Below are positions 51,072 to 52,506 of a stretch of 52,506 bases of DNA, in pieces. Position numbers and translations under genes: made by a program. Under the pieces are notes generated by a model. The model ran no database searches and was not told where the DNA came from. It saw only the letters and a list, made by a program, of their open reading frames with translations. This DNA comes from Virgibacillus sp. LDC-1 (GTDB taxonomy: Bacteria > Bacillota > Bacilli > Bacillales > Amphibacillaceae): positions 24,976 through 77,481 of the forward strand of contig NZ_JARUVL010000013.1 in the NCBI RefSeq assembly GCF_030137545.1, written 5' to 3'. Numbering within the stretch: the first letter of the stretch is position 1; each line of letters begins with the position of its first letter.

Positions 51072-51260
51072 TTACGTCGTTTCAAATTGGAGGTATTCTT
51101 AAATATTCCCAAAGGGATCTCGGAAACTAATATATTTTCCTAGAGGACAATTTGTTGGTTCTCCTATAATAAAATTGACTTCTTTCTCCTTTAAGCGTTT
51201 GACGGTTTCATAAATATCTGCAGTTCGCAAACCTAATACCACGCCTGTAGTTTTATTATC
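51072..51260 (-). pseudogene. Decayed VOC (glyoxalase/bleomycin-resistance fold) gene
   Basis: The minus strand reads TTGVVLGLRTADIYETVKRL ... GEPTNCPLGKYISFRDPFGNI, then TAA (51099-51101), then EYLQFETT and a second stop. This is the C-terminal half of a VOC protein, where an aromatic codon (as in GNIYEYL) has become TAA. The frame is closed upstream of 51260 by a stop, and the N-terminal half is not readable, so the gene is broken. Confidence 0.7.
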
Positions 51261-51478
51261 TTAATTATAGGCTGCATTAATGTTCTCTTCTAAGCGACCA
51301 TGGAAAGAGCATTCCTAGGCTGTTTGCGTTCAATGAAATAAGAAATAAGCTAAGTATGAATGTTCTATTTGATTTAAAATAGTCATTTTGAAACCGTCGT
51401 AACTAAAGAAGACCTAGAAAATTATGATAAAATAGGGGATAACTAGAGTATTAAAATATATATTTTAAGGAGAAGAAG
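51261..51478. other. Gene-free stretch between the VOC remnant and the methyltransferase
   Basis: About 220 bases with stops in all frames. It may hold the unrecognisable 5' half of the VOC remnant and the promoter of the methyltransferase gene; no convincing element was found. Confidence 0.3.
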
Positions 51479-52249
51479 ATGGTACTAGATAATTCTGAAG
51501 AATATAATGACCCTATATTATATGATCAAGAAAATGAATCGTACAATGAAGATATCCCATTTCTATTAAAGTGGGCATCGAAGCAACAAGGTACTATAAT
51601 TGATTTGGCTTGTGGAACAGGTAGAGCAACAATTCCGTTAGCGAATAAAGGATATAAACTTATTGGGGTAGACATACATAGTGGTATGCTAGATCAAGCC
51701 AAAAATAAATCATCTAAGAATAATCTTCCAATAGAATGGGTAGAACAGGATTGCACCCAACTTAATTTGAATCTTAAGAGTAGTTTGATATATACAACTG
51801 GAAACTCATTTCAACATTTCCTAACAAATGAGAGTCAAGATGGTCTATTGTCTTCTGTAAACAGACATTTAGAAGTTGGTGGGAAATTCATTTTTGGCAC
51901 AAGGTTTCCAAGTGTAGAAGAGTTATTACAACCCAGTTCGGAGGAATATTGGAGAACTTATTTTGATAGTGAAACTTTAAATGAAGTTGATGTATATACT
52001 ATTAGTGACTATGATAGCTTAAACCAAGTTCAGAACTACGAGACTATTAGGAAATACAAAAACAATGATGGCGAAATTGTAAATGAAAGAAGGACAAACA
52101 TAAGTCTTAGATACGTATTTCCAAAAGAAATGGAACGAATTTTATTAGCAAATGGATTTAAGATATTGAATGTTTATAAAGATTGGAATGAAACACCTAT
52201 AACGAATGATAGTTATGAAATGATATATGTATGTGAAAAAATAAAGTAG
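51479..52249 (+). CDS. Class I SAM-dependent methyltransferase
   Basis: 256 residues. SAM-binding motif I IIDLACGTGRATIPLA, acidic loop LIGVDIHSGML, motif II-like WVEQDCTQL, then LIYTTGNSFQHFL and LEVGGKFIFGTRFP. The C-terminal part has more variable strands (NERRTNISLRYVFPKEMERIL) of the type seen in small-molecule methyltransferases. Substrate unknown. ATG at 51479 follows AGGAGAAG. Its codon use is more A/T-rich than the lysine cluster, so it may have a different history. Confidence 0.85.
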   Translation: MVLDNSEEYNDPILYDQENESYNEDIPFLLKWASKQQGTIIDLACGTGRATIPLANKGYKLIGVDIHSGMLDQAKNKSSKNNLPIEWVEQDCTQLNLNLKSSLIYTTGNSFQHFLTNESQDGLLSSVNRHLEVGGKFIFGTRFPSVEELLQPSSEEYWRTYFDSETLNEVDVYTISDYDSLNQVQNYETIRKYKNNDGEIVNERRTNISLRYVFPKEMERILLANGFKILNVYKDWNETPITNDSYEMIYVCEKIK

Positions 52250-52391
52250 TTCTGTACGCTCTTTACATTTCAAATAATGCACTTTTATTCTATTTAAATA
52301 TTGCCTTTTACTCTATTAAAAATAATAATATCAAAACGATTGTTGTGTATTTGTAAATGAACCCTGCTAATCCAACACCAGTTGGGAGTGT

Positions 52392-52450
52392 AAACTGAAC
52401 TGTGTAAGTAGGAGAGCGTACGGCTCTTGCTTCGCAGTTCAGTTTTTTTA
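52392..52450 (+). terminator. Terminator after the methyltransferase gene
   Basis: AAACTGAACTG (52392-52402) pairs with CAGTTCAGTTT (52435-52445), with an inner AGAGC/GCTCT hairpin, followed by seven T. It lies 140 bases downstream of the stop. Confidence 0.8.
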
Positions 52451-52488
52451 TTGTAAGATAAAAATATAGCGATTGGGAGGTTATTCTA

Positions 52489-52506
52489 TTGACCAAGTCA
52501 AAGCGA
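52489..52506 (+). CDS. Start of a gene cut by the window edge
   Basis: TTG at 52489 follows GGGAGG (52475-52480) with eight bases spacing and opens MTKSKR before the window ends. Too little is visible to name it. Confidence 0.4.

Overview
The window is A/T-rich, densely packed Bacillota DNA, most likely from a Bacillaceae member, possibly a halotolerant or alkalitolerant genus close to Oceanobacillus, Virgibacillus or Bacillus. The evidence is the strong AGGAGG-type ribosome binding sites with frequent GTG and TTG starts, a sigma-B-like promoter in front of a YflT-type stress gene, a GlcT-type antitermination leader, a YrrN/YrrO pair, a YfmR-type ABC-F protein and a Bacillaceae-type dispersed hairpin element. 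The genus is inference. No rRNA, tRNA, CRISPR array, prophage or insertion sequence was recognised.

Layout. 1-2784: a four-part FAD/[2Fe-2S] amino-acid or opine-type dehydrogenase, three subunits on the minus strand (the first cut by the window edge) and the DAO-type catalytic subunit divergent on the plus strand. 3200-11679: one tightly packed operon with a HAD phosphatase, an RpiR regulator, a metallo-beta-lactamase-fold hydrolase, a complete Opp/Dpp-type ABC transporter and a calcineurin-like phosphoesterase. 11905-15432: the U32 pair for tRNA wobble hydroxylation, then a Crp/Fnr regulator and an OsmC protein. 15573-21343: stress and transport genes (a very small possible ORF, UspA, SulP, MFS, YflT, SDR, GNAT). 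21383-24686: a glucose PTS with separate IIA, GlcT and IICB, headed by a terminator/antiterminator leader. 24791-27716: DUF3888-like protein, small HTH protein, CutC, P1 peptidase. 27988-31833: membrane protein, CcdA, a TlpA/ResA-like thioredoxin and a two-component system. 32024-36000: small membrane protein, ABC-F, EamA, TerC. 36019-36390: an unusual array of 18 repeats of 20-21 bp. 36541-37212: unknown protein.

The most coherent block is 37379-50771. An NhaC-family carrier is followed by aminotransferase, ThDP enzyme, aldehyde dehydrogenase, L-lysine 6-dehydrogenase, an IclR regulator and a DUF3870 protein. On the other strand, converging, are a GabD-like aldehyde dehydrogenase, a glutaryl-CoA-dehydrogenase-like enzyme and a CaiB/BaiF CoA-transferase. 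Arranged by chemistry these give a complete predicted route L-lysine -> aminoadipate semialdehyde -> 2-aminoadipate -> 2-oxoadipate -> glutarate semialdehyde -> glutarate -> glutaryl-CoA -> crotonyl-CoA, in which a single-chain ThDP decarboxylase would replace the usual 2-oxoadipate dehydrogenase complex. The first promoter has an 11-bp-arm palindrome at its start site, a good candidate IclR operator. The minus-strand operon has a structured leader of about 185 nt ending in an intrinsic terminator. The right end holds a decayed VOC (glyoxalase-fold) gene, a methyltransferase and the first codons of a cut gene.
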